NCBI GenBank assembly: GCA_041658565.1
Contig: JBAZZY010000028.1
Span: 1 to 38,355, forward strand
Reading direction: 5' to 3'
Origin: Actinomycetota bacterium
GTDB lineage: Bacteria; Actinomycetota; AC-67
Length of the DNA: 38,355 nt
Under the pieces are notes generated by a model. It saw nothing but the letters and a program-made list of their open reading frames with translations, was not told where the DNA came from and made no database searches. The translations under genes were made by a program, and so were the position numbers. Numbering within the stretch: the first letter of the stretch is position 1; every line of letters starts with the position of its first letter. Positions 6,871 to 13,628 of the stretch are shown piece by piece.

Positions 6871-7014
6871 GTTCACGCGCACGAACATGCGCGTTCTCCC
6901 GCTTTCACCTGCGAAAACGACGAGGGCTTCGCGATGCGCGTGCGCGCGCCGGCGACGCCGGGTCCATCGCTCGTCAAGGTCGTCACCGACCCCGTGATCA
7001 CCTACCCGCCCGCT

Positions 7015-7033
7015 GCTCGCTGCTCGCCTGACG
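7015..7033 (+). repeat. HEPN 3'-end repeat, outer copy
   Basis: This stretch matches 7791-7809, the last codons of the HEPN gene (minus-strand SGEQ and stop region), at 18 of 19 positions. The two copies bracket the DUF402 gene, just as the folK tail and the 39-bp repeat bracket their modules. The match is short, so chance cannot be excluded. Confidence 0.45.
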
Positions 7034-7062
7034 GTTTCCTCGCGCGTGGGTGGCCATCACGT

Positions 7063-7662
7063 CTACGGGAGCCGGTCCCATCCTTTTGGCAGTTCGGGGA
7101 TCGTCCATTCGGGGTTTGGGCGCCAGCGTTCCCATCCCTCGTTGAAGGGTGACTTACGTCCGATGTATCGCTCCAGCACTCGCTCACCCTCACGTCGTAC
7201 GGCCGCCGCTTGGTCGGCGCCGAGAATCCCCTGCCGCACGGCTTGGCCGAGGTGGTCTTCGTCCTTCCATTCCCACGATCCGTCGGCGTTGATGACGAGA
7301 TCGAGCTTCTGGTCGAGATAGTCGAAACCGATGCCCGTGCGGCGCAGGGGTTCTTCGAGGTTGACGTACCACGCGAGGAACTCGTCGTCTTGCCAGAACA
7401 GAAGCACCGAGTGCGCAGCACCGGGTGTCGCGAGACGCAGCATGCGCAGCGTGAAAGGCCTCTCGATCAGATTCCACTCCTCCGGCTGGACGTCCAGTCG
7501 TTCGCCGTCCAAAGAAACCGGGACGTGCCACCTGGTGCCGAACGGCGTCCAGAAGGCCAGGAGATCGGGGGCGTCCTGGACGACGACGACGGGGCGCGCG
7601 CTCCAGATGCATCCCCGATGTACCTCGCGAAGAACAATGTGCTGGCCGCTATGCCAGTGCAT
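7063..7662 (-). CDS. DUF402 domain protein
   Basis: The product is about 199 residues and matches the DUF402 pattern throughout: GQHIVLREVHRGCIWSARPV at the start, then a WYVNLEEPLRRT stretch, FDYLDQKLDLVI and a DGSWEWKDEDHL segment carrying the conserved acidic residues. DUF402 proteins include FomD-like and other nucleotide phosphohydrolases that use these acidic residues for metal binding, so a cytoplasmic nucleotide hydrolase is the likely role. I start at the ATG 7662, which matches the usual family start; an upstream in-frame GTG is possible. The 39 bases at 7167-7205 inside this gene are repeated at 5238-5276. Confidence 0.8.
   Translation of the reverse strand: MHWHSGQHIVLREVHRGCIWSARPVVVVQDAPDLLAFWTPFGTRWHVPVSLDGERLDVQPEEWNLIERPFTLRMLRLATPGAAHSVLLFWQDDEFLAWYVNLEEPLRRTGIGFDYLDQKLDLVINADGSWEWKDEDHLGQAVRQGILGADQAAAVRREGERVLERYIGRKSPFNEGWERWRPNPEWTIPELPKGWDRLP
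7167..7205 (+). repeat. 39-bp direct repeat, copy 2 (inside DUF402 gene)
   Basis: This is the source-like copy of the direct repeat at 5238-5276, in the same orientation and with three mismatches. Because it lies in an intact coding frame, this copy is probably the original and the one at 5238 the remnant. Confidence 0.75.
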
Positions 7663-7790
7663 TCTGGAGGCGCTTGCCGCCTTGATCGGATCGGATCGCC
7701 TGGAGGTCACGGAAGGCACGCTCTTCCTCGCGTGAGGCCGGAGCCGCCCCCGCATGCGGAACGCCCGTGCTCGGAAGGTGTGTCCCCGCG

Positions 7791-7809
7791 GCTCACTGCT
7801 CGCCTGACG
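7791..7809 (+). repeat. HEPN 3'-end repeat, inner copy
   Basis: This is the 3' end of the HEPN gene, matching 7015-7033 at 18 of 19 positions. See that entry for how the pair brackets the DUF402 gene. Confidence 0.45.
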
Positions 7810-8158
7810 TGTTCACCCAGTTCTCGACGGCTTCGACGAATCGCGTTGCGTCGCGGACGGCCGATTCCGCCGCATCCGAGCCGATCTCCCCGACGTAGTC
7901 CGCGCGCGCTCGCGCGGCCTGCAGGCGGTGGAGAATCACGCCGAACTCGGACGGCAGCAGTCCGGGGACCACGACAAGCTCACCGAACAGCCTGAGGAGT
8001 CCGGCGTGACTCTTCGGCTCGCCGCCAACGCTCTCCACCGCAGCGGAGGCAGCATGGTAGGTCGCGTAATAGGCGCGCGATACCGCGTCGGCTGCGAATC
8101 GCGATTCCAGGAGAACGCGCGCAGCAGAGAGAGCCTCGTGCGCCCGCGGGAAACTCAC
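7793..8158 (-). CDS. HEPN-domain protein (putative RNase toxin)
   Basis: The product is 121 residues and helical, with the HEPN pattern. RAYYATYH (R28 to H35) is the R-x6-H catalytic motif of HEPN ribonucleases, and an ARADY segment lies near residue 85. The GTG start at 8158 overlaps the upstream stop in a GTGA, so it is co-translated with the UPF0158-nucleotidyltransferase gene. In MNT-HEPN toxin-antitoxin pairs the HEPN partner is the RNA-cleaving toxin and the nucleotidyltransferase the antitoxin. That family knowledge, plus the intact R and H, supports the call. The tyrosine often found two residues after the catalytic His, a target of AMPylation in HepT-MntA, is Ala here. Confidence 0.75.
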   Translation of the reverse strand: MSFPRAHEALSAARVLLESRFAADAVSRAYYATYHAASAAVESVGGEPKSHAGLLRLFGELVVVPGLLPSEFGVILHRLQAARARADYVGEIGSDAAESAVRDATRFVEAVENWVNTSGEQ

Positions 8159-8937
8159 GCGACGCGCCTTCCGTCCCTCTGGGCGTTCCGGAGGAACGCG
8201 CTCTTCCCTTGGTCGATCTCGGCCTCGGAGACATGGACGATCGAGACGAGCACGTGGTGTTCGAGGGTGTGACGCCATGCGATCTCGCTCGTGCGCTCGA
8301 TCTCCTGGTATGGCGAGTCGATGTGGTCGAGGACGACGAGCAGGTCGATGTCGGATTCCTCGTGGGCCTCGCCGCGCGCCGCTGACCCGTACATGATGAT
8401 CTCGCGCAGCCGCGAGCCGTAGAACTCGCGAAGGTCGGACGCGACCGCGCGCGCGATCTTCTCGGCGTCGAAGACCTCGGCGAGCTGCGGAAGATCCGGC
8501 TCACGAACGTCTTTCGTCGCGCGCTCGACGGCAACCTCGTCCGCGAGTCCCTCGTCGGCGAGCCAGCGGAGCGCGCGCCTGCGCATCCGCGCATCGTGGA
8601 AAGCAAACCACGCCTCCCGCAATTCGGGGAACTCGAACAGCGTGTCTTTGAATCGACGGAAGGCCCCGCGGCCTCCGATCGCGCGAGAGAGAAGGTCGCG
8701 CGCGCGCGAATCTCCTACGCGCGCGACGAAGTTCTCCAAGTCCTCGTACGCTTCGCGAGACTCCAGTGCCTGGATCTGAATCCAGTCGTCGGGAGGGGCA
8801 GGCTCGTCGCCGGTGGCGTCCTCGAGAAACGGCTCGACCGCGCCCGTCTCCGGGTCCAAGTACCACGCGTTCATGCCGGAGTGATCCTCCAGCGCCTCGG
8901 CGAGCGCGCGCAGATCAACGCGGTCGGGATCGAGCAT
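8155..8937 (-). CDS. UPF0158 domain fused to MNT-type nucleotidyltransferase (putative antitoxin)
   Basis: The product is 260 residues with two parts. Residues 1-135 match UPF0158: LAEALED, WYLDPETGAV, LESREAYEDLENFV, then GRGAFRRFKDTL and EAWFAFHDARM. Residues about 165-250 are a minimal nucleotidyltransferase with YGSAARGEAHEESDIDLLVV, giving the GS motif at 184-185 and D196xD198. I start at the ATG 8937, six bases after AGGAG and matching the UPF0158 start. The nucleotidyltransferase half pairs with the downstream HEPN gene (4-base overlap), so it should be the antitoxin, possibly acting by AMPylating the toxin. The UPF0158 half is of unknown function; it may sense a signal or bind a partner. 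Confidence 0.75.
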   Translation of the reverse strand: MLDPDRVDLRALAEALEDHSGMNAWYLDPETGAVEPFLEDATGDEPAPPDDWIQIQALESREAYEDLENFVARVGDSRARDLLSRAIGGRGAFRRFKDTLFEFPELREAWFAFHDARMRRRALRWLADEGLADEVAVERATKDVREPDLPQLAEVFDAEKIARAVASDLREFYGSRLREIIMYGSAARGEAHEESDIDLLVVLDHIDSPYQEIERTSEIAWRHTLEHHVLVSIVHVSEAEIDQGKSAFLRNAQRDGRRVA

Positions 8938-9186
8938 CGTCATCTCCTTCATCACGCTCGAATCACCGCCATCGTATCCAGGCAATCAAACGATGGGAAG
9001 CGCGCGTGACCTGCGAGCCCCAGACCCTATCTGTCGCACTCTGATAACTATTCGAATAGGTCTGAACCGTTCTGGTCCCGACTTCGAACCCCGCAATGAG
9101 TTGCCCGAGGCGCCCCTGTCCGGCTGGGGGAACGTCTGCGGGCACCGTTCAGGGACGGACTTCAACGGAGGGGGCGGCGGAGAGAT
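8938..9186. other. Intergenic region between divergent toxin-antitoxin operons
   Basis: This is about 250 bases between the minus-strand UPF0158-MNT start and the vapBC promoter. A minus-strand TACGAT near 8983 could be the -10 for the HEPN operon. Around 9080-9100 a GGTTCGAA-like stretch on the minus strand recalls a tRNA T-arm, but no cloverleaf can be built. I see no gene here. Confidence 0.3.
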
Positions 9187-9212
9187 GTATACAGCGCCAC
9201 GGGCTGTATGAT
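9187..9212 (+). promoter_or_regulatory. vapBC promoter with overlapping palindromic operator
   Basis: An inverted repeat, ATACAGC (9189-9195) and GCTGTAT (9203-9209), overlaps a good -10 box, TATGAT (9207-9212). The start codon of vapB is only eight bases further, with no ribosome-binding site, so the message is probably leaderless. An operator over the -10 is what autorepression by the VapB/VapC complex needs. Confidence 0.6.
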
Positions 9213-9220
9213 CTCCCTGC

Positions 9221-9433
9221 ATGAAGCGGCTTCAGATCTACATCGAAGAAGAGATGGACGACGCCCTTGCCGTTGAGGCGGCCCGTACCGGAACGTCTAA
9301 GGCGGCCCTCATCCGGATGTTTGTCGGCGAGCGGCTCAAGCCCCGAAAGGCGGGCGGCGACCCACTCGACTCCATGGTGGGCGCCTTTGACGTGGAGCCG
9401 GGGAACGTCGACGACGTGGTCTACCCGCGATGA
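9221..9433 (+). CDS. vapB: VapB-type ribbon-helix-helix antitoxin
   Basis: The product is 70 residues. The N-terminal half is a ribbon-helix-helix DNA-binding domain: the strand KRLQIYIEEEM, helix ALAVEAARTG, then TSKAALIRMFVGERL. The acidic C-terminal tail (FDVEPGNVDDVV) is typical of the part that wraps the toxin's active site. It overlaps vapC by ATGA, so the pair is translationally coupled. It should repress its own promoter through the palindrome at 9189-9209 and neutralise VapC. Confidence 0.85.
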   Translation: MKRLQIYIEEEMDDALAVEAARTGTSKAALIRMFVGERLKPRKAGGDPLDSMVGAFDVEPGNVDDVVYPR

Positions 9434-9825
9434 GGTTCGTTGATACGTCCTACTGGGTTGCGTTATCGGTATCCAGAGATCGGAATCACGCGGCGGCGCG
9501 AGCGATATGGGCGGGCGAACGAGGGTCGCTCCTGACGACCAATCATGTCCTTGGTGAGACGTGGACGTTTCTTCGTCGTCGCGTTGGGCACGGCGGAGCG
9601 CTTCGAATGGCGGACGCCGCGCTCGCTTCTCGCGCGCTGACCGTCGAACACGTCGACAAGGGCACGGAACATCAGGCGTGGCAGTGGTTGCGTCGCCACG
9701 ACGAGCGGGAGTACTCGTTTGTGGACGCCACGAGCTTCGCGATGATGCGGCGTCTTCGGATTCGCGAGGCGCTGGCCTTCGACGGCGATTTCGCCGCCGC
9801 CGGGTTCGTCGAAGTACGGCCCTGA
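9430..9825 (+). CDS. vapC: VapC-type PIN-domain ribonuclease toxin
   Basis: The product is 131 residues, the usual size for a single PIN domain. The acidic active-site residues are visible: D5 in RFVDTSYWVA, the Glu of NHVLGETWTFL, the Asp of YSFVDATSFAMM and the Asp of AFDGDF. VapC toxins are Mg-dependent RNases that usually cut tRNA or rRNA sites; the target cannot be predicted here. The start overlaps the vapB stop. It is the last gene of the island, just before the pantothenate operon. Confidence 0.88.
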   Translation: MRFVDTSYWVALSVSRDRNHAAARAIWAGERGSLLTTNHVLGETWTFLRRRVGHGGALRMADAALASRALTVEHVDKGTEHQAWQWLRRHDEREYSFVDATSFAMMRRLRIREALAFDGDFAAAGFVEVRP

Positions 9826-9862
9826 CTCACCGTCACCGCAGTCCCGTGGCGTCGCCTCCCGA

Positions 9863-9936
9863 TTCACGAGGTGTTTCGCGGCGGTATACTTGGCTGCGTC
9901 CGAACGGTACCCGGTGCGGGACCGGAACGGAGGAGG
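9863..9936 (+). promoter_or_regulatory. Promoter and ribosome-binding site of the pantothenate/NAD/lysS operon
   Basis: TTCACG (9863-9868) and TATACT (9885-9890) are spaced by 16 bases and form the only convincing promoter ahead of the six-gene operon. A strong AGGAGG (9931-9936) lies four bases before the GTG at 9941. Most neighbouring monocistronic genes lack such a site. Confidence 0.5.
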
Positions 9937-9940
9937 AAAC

Positions 9941-10777
9941 GTGCAGCAACATCCGCGGCCGTTCTCGGCCGAACACCCCTCTCTGCGACCGCTGCCTCCG
10001 CAGCGCCCCTTTGACGTTGTCGTGGTCGGTGCCGGGCGGGTCGGTGGGTCCTTTGCCCGGGCGCTCGAGCGCGCGGGGCACCGCGTTCTCGGCGAACTTC
10101 GGCGGGACGACGATCCGGGAGTGATCGCCGACGCGAACGTCGTGGTGATCGCAGTGCCCGACGACGAGATTCGCCAGGCGGCCGGAGTGGTCGCGCGCGT
10201 GGGGCGTCCCGGGGCTGTGGTGATGCATACGTGCGGCCTGGCGGGTTTGGATGTTCTCGAGGCGTGCGGCGCGCTTGTGGCGGCAGTGCATCCGGCCGTT
10301 CCGGTTGCGACGAACAATCAACCGCTCGAAGGAACTGTTTTCGGGGTGACGTGTCCGGACGATCTGCGTGCGTGGTGCGCGGGGTTCGTCGGCGACCTGG
10401 GCGGGCAGGCACTGTTCATCTCGGAGGAGCAGCGGCCGCTGTATCACGCGGCGTTGGTGATGTCGTCGAACTTCACCGTTGCGCTGGCGGGAGATGCCGC
10501 ACGACTGCTCGGCGGCCACGATCTCATCGTTCCCTTGATGCGAGCGACCGTGGACAACATCCAGCGGTTGGGTCCGGCCGCTGCGCTCACCGGGCCCGTC
10601 GTCCGCGGCGACGTCGGGACGTTGCGCGCGCACTTGGCTGCACTGCCGGTCGATCTCATCGAGCCTTACGTGGCGAACGCGCGCCGCGCGCTCGCGCTCG
10701 CGGTTGAATCGGGCCGCCTGGGTCCGGAGGCGGCCGAGCGTGTTCGCGAAGCGCTGGAGGAGGCGGCGCATCGATGA
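9941..10777 (+). CDS. DUF2520 Rossmann-fold oxidoreductase
   Basis: The product is 278 residues. The N-terminus has a dinucleotide-binding loop, VVVVGAGRVGGSFARAL, and the C-terminal half is the helical DUF2520 domain (LYHAALVMSSNF region). This protein is regularly encoded between folK and panC in actinobacteria. Its precise reaction is not established, but a ketopantoate-reductase-like or related NAD(P)-dependent step has been suggested from its fold and location. I start at the GTG 9941 because of the AGGAGG four bases upstream. The stop overlaps panC (ATGA), so it is the first gene of the cofactor operon. The upstream island separates it from the broken folK. Confidence 0.85.
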   Translation: MQQHPRPFSAEHPSLRPLPPQRPFDVVVVGAGRVGGSFARALERAGHRVLGELRRDDDPGVIADANVVVIAVPDDEIRQAAGVVARVGRPGAVVMHTCGLAGLDVLEACGALVAAVHPAVPVATNNQPLEGTVFGVTCPDDLRAWCAGFVGDLGGQALFISEEQRPLYHAALVMSSNFTVALAGDAARLLGGHDLIVPLMRATVDNIQRLGPAAALTGPVVRGDVGTLRAHLAALPVDLIEPYVANARRALALAVESGRLGPEAAERVREALEEAAHR

Positions 10778-11646
10778 GGATTCTCGCGACGGTTGCGGAC
10801 GCGCAGCGCATGTTCGAGAAGGAACGCGAGGCGGGTCGCAGGATTGGTTTCGTCCCGACCATGGGGTACTTGCACGAGGGCCACGCGAGCCTGGTGCGGC
10901 GCGCGCGCGCCGACAATGACATCGTCGGAGTGAGCATCTTCGTGAACCCGCTGCAGTTCGGTGCGAATGAGGACCTTTCCGCGTACCCACGTGATCTCGA
11001 TCGCGATCTGGACATTTGCGAGCGCGAGGGAGCCGACGTCGTGTTCGCTCCGGGCACTGAGGAGATGTACGGAACGGACACCGGTGTGCGCGTATCGGCC
11101 GGACCTATGGCGACGAAACTCTGCGGGCGCACGCGACCGGAGCACTTCGACGGCGTCGTGACCGTGGTCGCCAAGTTGTTCAACATCGCCGGCGCCTGCC
11201 GGATGTACTTCGGGCAGAAGGACGCGCAGCAGTTGGTGGTCATCCGAAACCTGGCGCGCGCCCTGAACTTCCCGGTTGAGGTCGTCGGGTGCCCGATCGT
11301 GCGCGAGTCCGACGGGCTCGCGATGTCCAGCCGCAACGTCTACCTCAACGACGACCAGCGCCGCTCGGCTCTGGTGCTCAAACGTTCTCTGGATGCCGCT
11401 GCCGTCGCGGTCGCAGAGGGCGAATCAGACGGACGGCGAATCGCGGAGATGATGGCCGCGCAGATATCCTGCGAGCCGCTCGCGCGCCTTGACTACGCGG
11501 CGTGCGTGGACCCCGAGACTCTCGACGACCTCGAGCGCCTCGATGTCCCGGCGCTGTGCGCCGTTGCGGCATGGTTCGGTAGTGCTCGATTGATTGACAA
11601 CATGACGGTGACCCCGGCTCGGGGCATCGATCGGAGGGACGACTGA
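10774..11646 (+). CDS. panC: Pantothenate synthetase
   Basis: The enzyme joins pantoate and beta-alanine with ATP to give pantothenate, the vitamin precursor of CoA. Visible motifs are PTMGYLHEGHASLV (the ATP-binding HxGH of the nucleotidyltransferase fold), SIFVNPLQFG, FGQKDAQQL and SDGLAMSSRNVYL. At 290 residues it is the usual length. The ATG overlaps the upstream stop, and its own stop shares a base with the panD start (TGATG). With panD next to it, beta-alanine supply and use are co-expressed. Confidence 0.97.
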   Translation: MRILATVADAQRMFEKEREAGRRIGFVPTMGYLHEGHASLVRRARADNDIVGVSIFVNPLQFGANEDLSAYPRDLDRDLDICEREGADVVFAPGTEEMYGTDTGVRVSAGPMATKLCGRTRPEHFDGVVTVVAKLFNIAGACRMYFGQKDAQQLVVIRNLARALNFPVEVVGCPIVRESDGLAMSSRNVYLNDDQRRSALVLKRSLDAAAVAVAEGESDGRRIAEMMAAQISCEPLARLDYAACVDPETLDDLERLDVPALCAVAAWFGSARLIDNMTVTPARGIDRRDD

Positions 11647-12029
11647 TGTTTCGCACCATGATGAAATCCAAGATCCACCGGGCCACGGTGACCGAGGCCA
11701 ACGTGGATTACATGGGATCGATCTCTATCGACACCGACCTGATGAAGGCTGCGGATCTTCTGCCCAATGAGAAGGTCCAGATCGCAGACATCACCAACGG
11801 CGCGCGCCTGGAGACCTACGTCATCGAGGGCCCGGCGGGATCCGGGACGGTATGCCTGAACGGCGCGGCCGCGCGCCTGGTCGGTGAGGGAGATCTCATC
11901 ATCATCATCTCGTACGCGCACATGAGCGACGCCGAGGCGCGCGAGTACAAGCCGACGGTCGTATTCGTGGACGGCCTTAACCGCGTGACCGAGATTCGCG
12001 GCGAGGTCTACGCGACCGCGAGCCTGTAG
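11646..12029 (+). CDS. panD: Aspartate 1-decarboxylase
   Basis: This is a pyruvoyl-dependent enzyme that makes beta-alanine from aspartate for pantothenate synthesis. It is 127 residues long. The self-cleavage site is at Gly24-Ser25 (YMGS), the serine becoming the pyruvoyl group, and the conserved Tyr58-region and NGAAARLV segment are in place. The start overlaps the panC stop by one base, and the next gene follows the stop directly. Confidence 0.97.
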   Translation: MFRTMMKSKIHRATVTEANVDYMGSISIDTDLMKAADLLPNEKVQIADITNGARLETYVIEGPAGSGTVCLNGAAARLVGEGDLIIIISYAHMSDAEAREYKPTVVFVDGLNRVTEIRGEVYATASL

Positions 12030-12848
12030 TTGGACGAGCGCGCGCGGCAGATCGTTCGGGACGCGCTCGTTGAGGACGCGGCGTTCGAGGACGTCACCAC
12101 CCTGGCCACCGTTCCTGCCGGCGCGCGCGGCCGCGCGCGCTGCGTGGCACGGACCGCGTGCGTGATCGCCGGCCTCGAGTTGTTCGAGGCGGCGTTCTTG
12201 GAAATGGACGCCAAGGTGCGCGTGAACGTGCTGGTCGCCGACGGCGCTTGCTTGTCCCCGGACTCGGTTGTGGCCGAGGTCGAGGGGTCGCTGCGCGCGA
12301 TCTTGTCGGCGGAGCGCACGGCGTTGAACTTCGTGCAGCGATTGTCGGGGATCGCCACCCTGACCGCTCAGTATGTTGCGGCTGCCGGCGGCGTCCAGGT
12401 GCGTGACACGCGAAAGACGACGCCGGGGTGGCGCGCGCTGGAGAAGGCCGCGGTGCGCGCGGGCGGTGGAACCAACCACCGTTCGACGCTCGCGGAAGCC
12501 GTCTTGATCAAGGACAACCACATCGTCGCGGCGGGCGGTCTTGGCCCGGCGGTGGCTGCGGCGAAGGCGGCCGCGACCTGGGTCGAGGTCGAGTGCGACA
12601 CGCTCGCGCAGGTGCGAGAGGCCCTCGATGCCGGCGCGGACGAGTTGCTGCTGGACAATATGGATGTGCGGACTCTGTCGGAAGCCGTTGAGATCGTGGC
12701 CGGGCGCGCGCGCACCGAGGCTTCGGGTGGCGTCACGCTCGAAACCATCGGCGCGATCGCGCGCACCGGAGTGGACGCGATCAGCGTGGGTGCGCTCACG
12801 CACTCAGCGCCTGCGGCGGATTTGAGCCTGGAAGTCGAGGAGATCTAG
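12030..12848 (+). CDS. nadC: Quinolinate phosphoribosyltransferase
   Basis: The enzyme makes nicotinate mononucleotide from quinolinate and PRPP in de novo NAD synthesis. Family motifs are NFVQRLSGIATLT, DTRKTTPGWR, GGGTNHR and IKDNH, with the LLDNMD strand and ISVGALTHS near the end. It is 272 residues, the normal length. The start is a TTG immediately after the panD stop and without its own clear ribosome-binding site, implying coupling. nadA and nadB are not in the window. Its place between panD and coaX mixes NAD and CoA supply in one transcript. Confidence 0.95.
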   Translation: MDERARQIVRDALVEDAAFEDVTTLATVPAGARGRARCVARTACVIAGLELFEAAFLEMDAKVRVNVLVADGACLSPDSVVAEVEGSLRAILSAERTALNFVQRLSGIATLTAQYVAAAGGVQVRDTRKTTPGWRALEKAAVRAGGGTNHRSTLAEAVLIKDNHIVAAGGLGPAVAAAKAAATWVEVECDTLAQVREALDAGADELLLDNMDVRTLSEAVEIVAGRARTEASGGVTLETIGAIARTGVDAISVGALTHSAPAADLSLEVEEI

Positions 12849-13628
12849 ATGCTGCTCGCGGTTGATGTCGGCAACACTCAGATGGTGATCGGGGTGTTCG
12901 AGCGCACCGATCTGCAGCAGCATTGGCGCGTGGCGACGCACACCGAGCGCACCGCGGACGAAACTGCGCTGATCTTTCAAGGGCTGCTGTCCCAAGTTGG
13001 GCTTTCGTTCGACCGCAACGTCACCGCCGTGGTGATCTCGAGCGTCGTTCCGCGAGTGACCGAGGCGTTGCGCGACATGACGCGGCGCTACTTCCATTTC
13101 GATCCGGTCATCGTCGGTCCCGGCGTACGCACCGGCATGCCGATCATGACCGATAACCCCCGCGAAGTCGGTGCCGACCGAATCGTGAACGCGATCGCTG
13201 CGTTCGCACGTTACGGCGGGCCCTGCATCGTCATCGACTTCGGAACGGCGACGACCTTTGACGCCGTCAGCGCCAAGGGTGAGTACCTGGGCGGTTCCAT
13301 CGCCCCCGGCGTGGAGATCTCGACCAACGCGCTGGTCTCGGCCGGAGCGCAACTTCGCAATATCGAGTTCGTCGCTCCGCAGTCGGTCATCGGCAAGACC
13401 ACGGTCGAGGCGATTCAGTCCGGAGTGCTTTACGGCTTCGCCGGTCAGGTGGATGCAATCATCACTCGGATGCGCGAGGAACTAGGCGGGGTCGCCCCAA
13501 GCGTGGCCACCGGCGGACTGGCGCCGGTGATCATGCCGCACGCGCACACCGTGGATCACCACGAACCGTGGTTGACGCTGGAAGGGCTGCTGCAGATTTA
13601 CGAACTCAACACGCGGGGTGGCGAATGA
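12849..13628 (+). CDS. coaX: Type III pantothenate kinase
   Basis: The kinase phosphorylates pantothenate, the first committed step to CoA. It is 259 residues of the ASKHA fold, with the phosphate-binding DVGNTQMVIGVF at the start, GADRIVNAIAAF, the DFGTATTFDAV motif and GGSIAPGV. The ATG follows the nadC stop directly. The stop overlaps lysS in an ATGA. Together with panC and panD it gives the locus most of the path from aspartate and pantoate to 4'-phosphopantothenate. Confidence 0.96.
   Translation: MLLAVDVGNTQMVIGVFERTDLQQHWRVATHTERTADETALIFQGLLSQVGLSFDRNVTAVVISSVVPRVTEALRDMTRRYFHFDPVIVGPGVRTGMPIMTDNPREVGADRIVNAIAAFARYGGPCIVIDFGTATTFDAVSAKGEYLGGSIAPGVEISTNALVSAGAQLRNIEFVAPQSVIGKTTVEAIQSGVLYGFAGQVDAIITRMREELGGVAPSVATGGLAPVIMPHAHTVDHHEPWLTLEGLLQIYELNTRGGE

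Noticed and set aside
8963..9145. tRNA-like or attachment-site-like stretch on the minus strand (GGGGTTCGAAGTC)
   Set aside because: Only a T-arm-like piece is seen; no acceptor or anticodon stem can be paired, and no matching copy is found at the tRNA-Thr gene.
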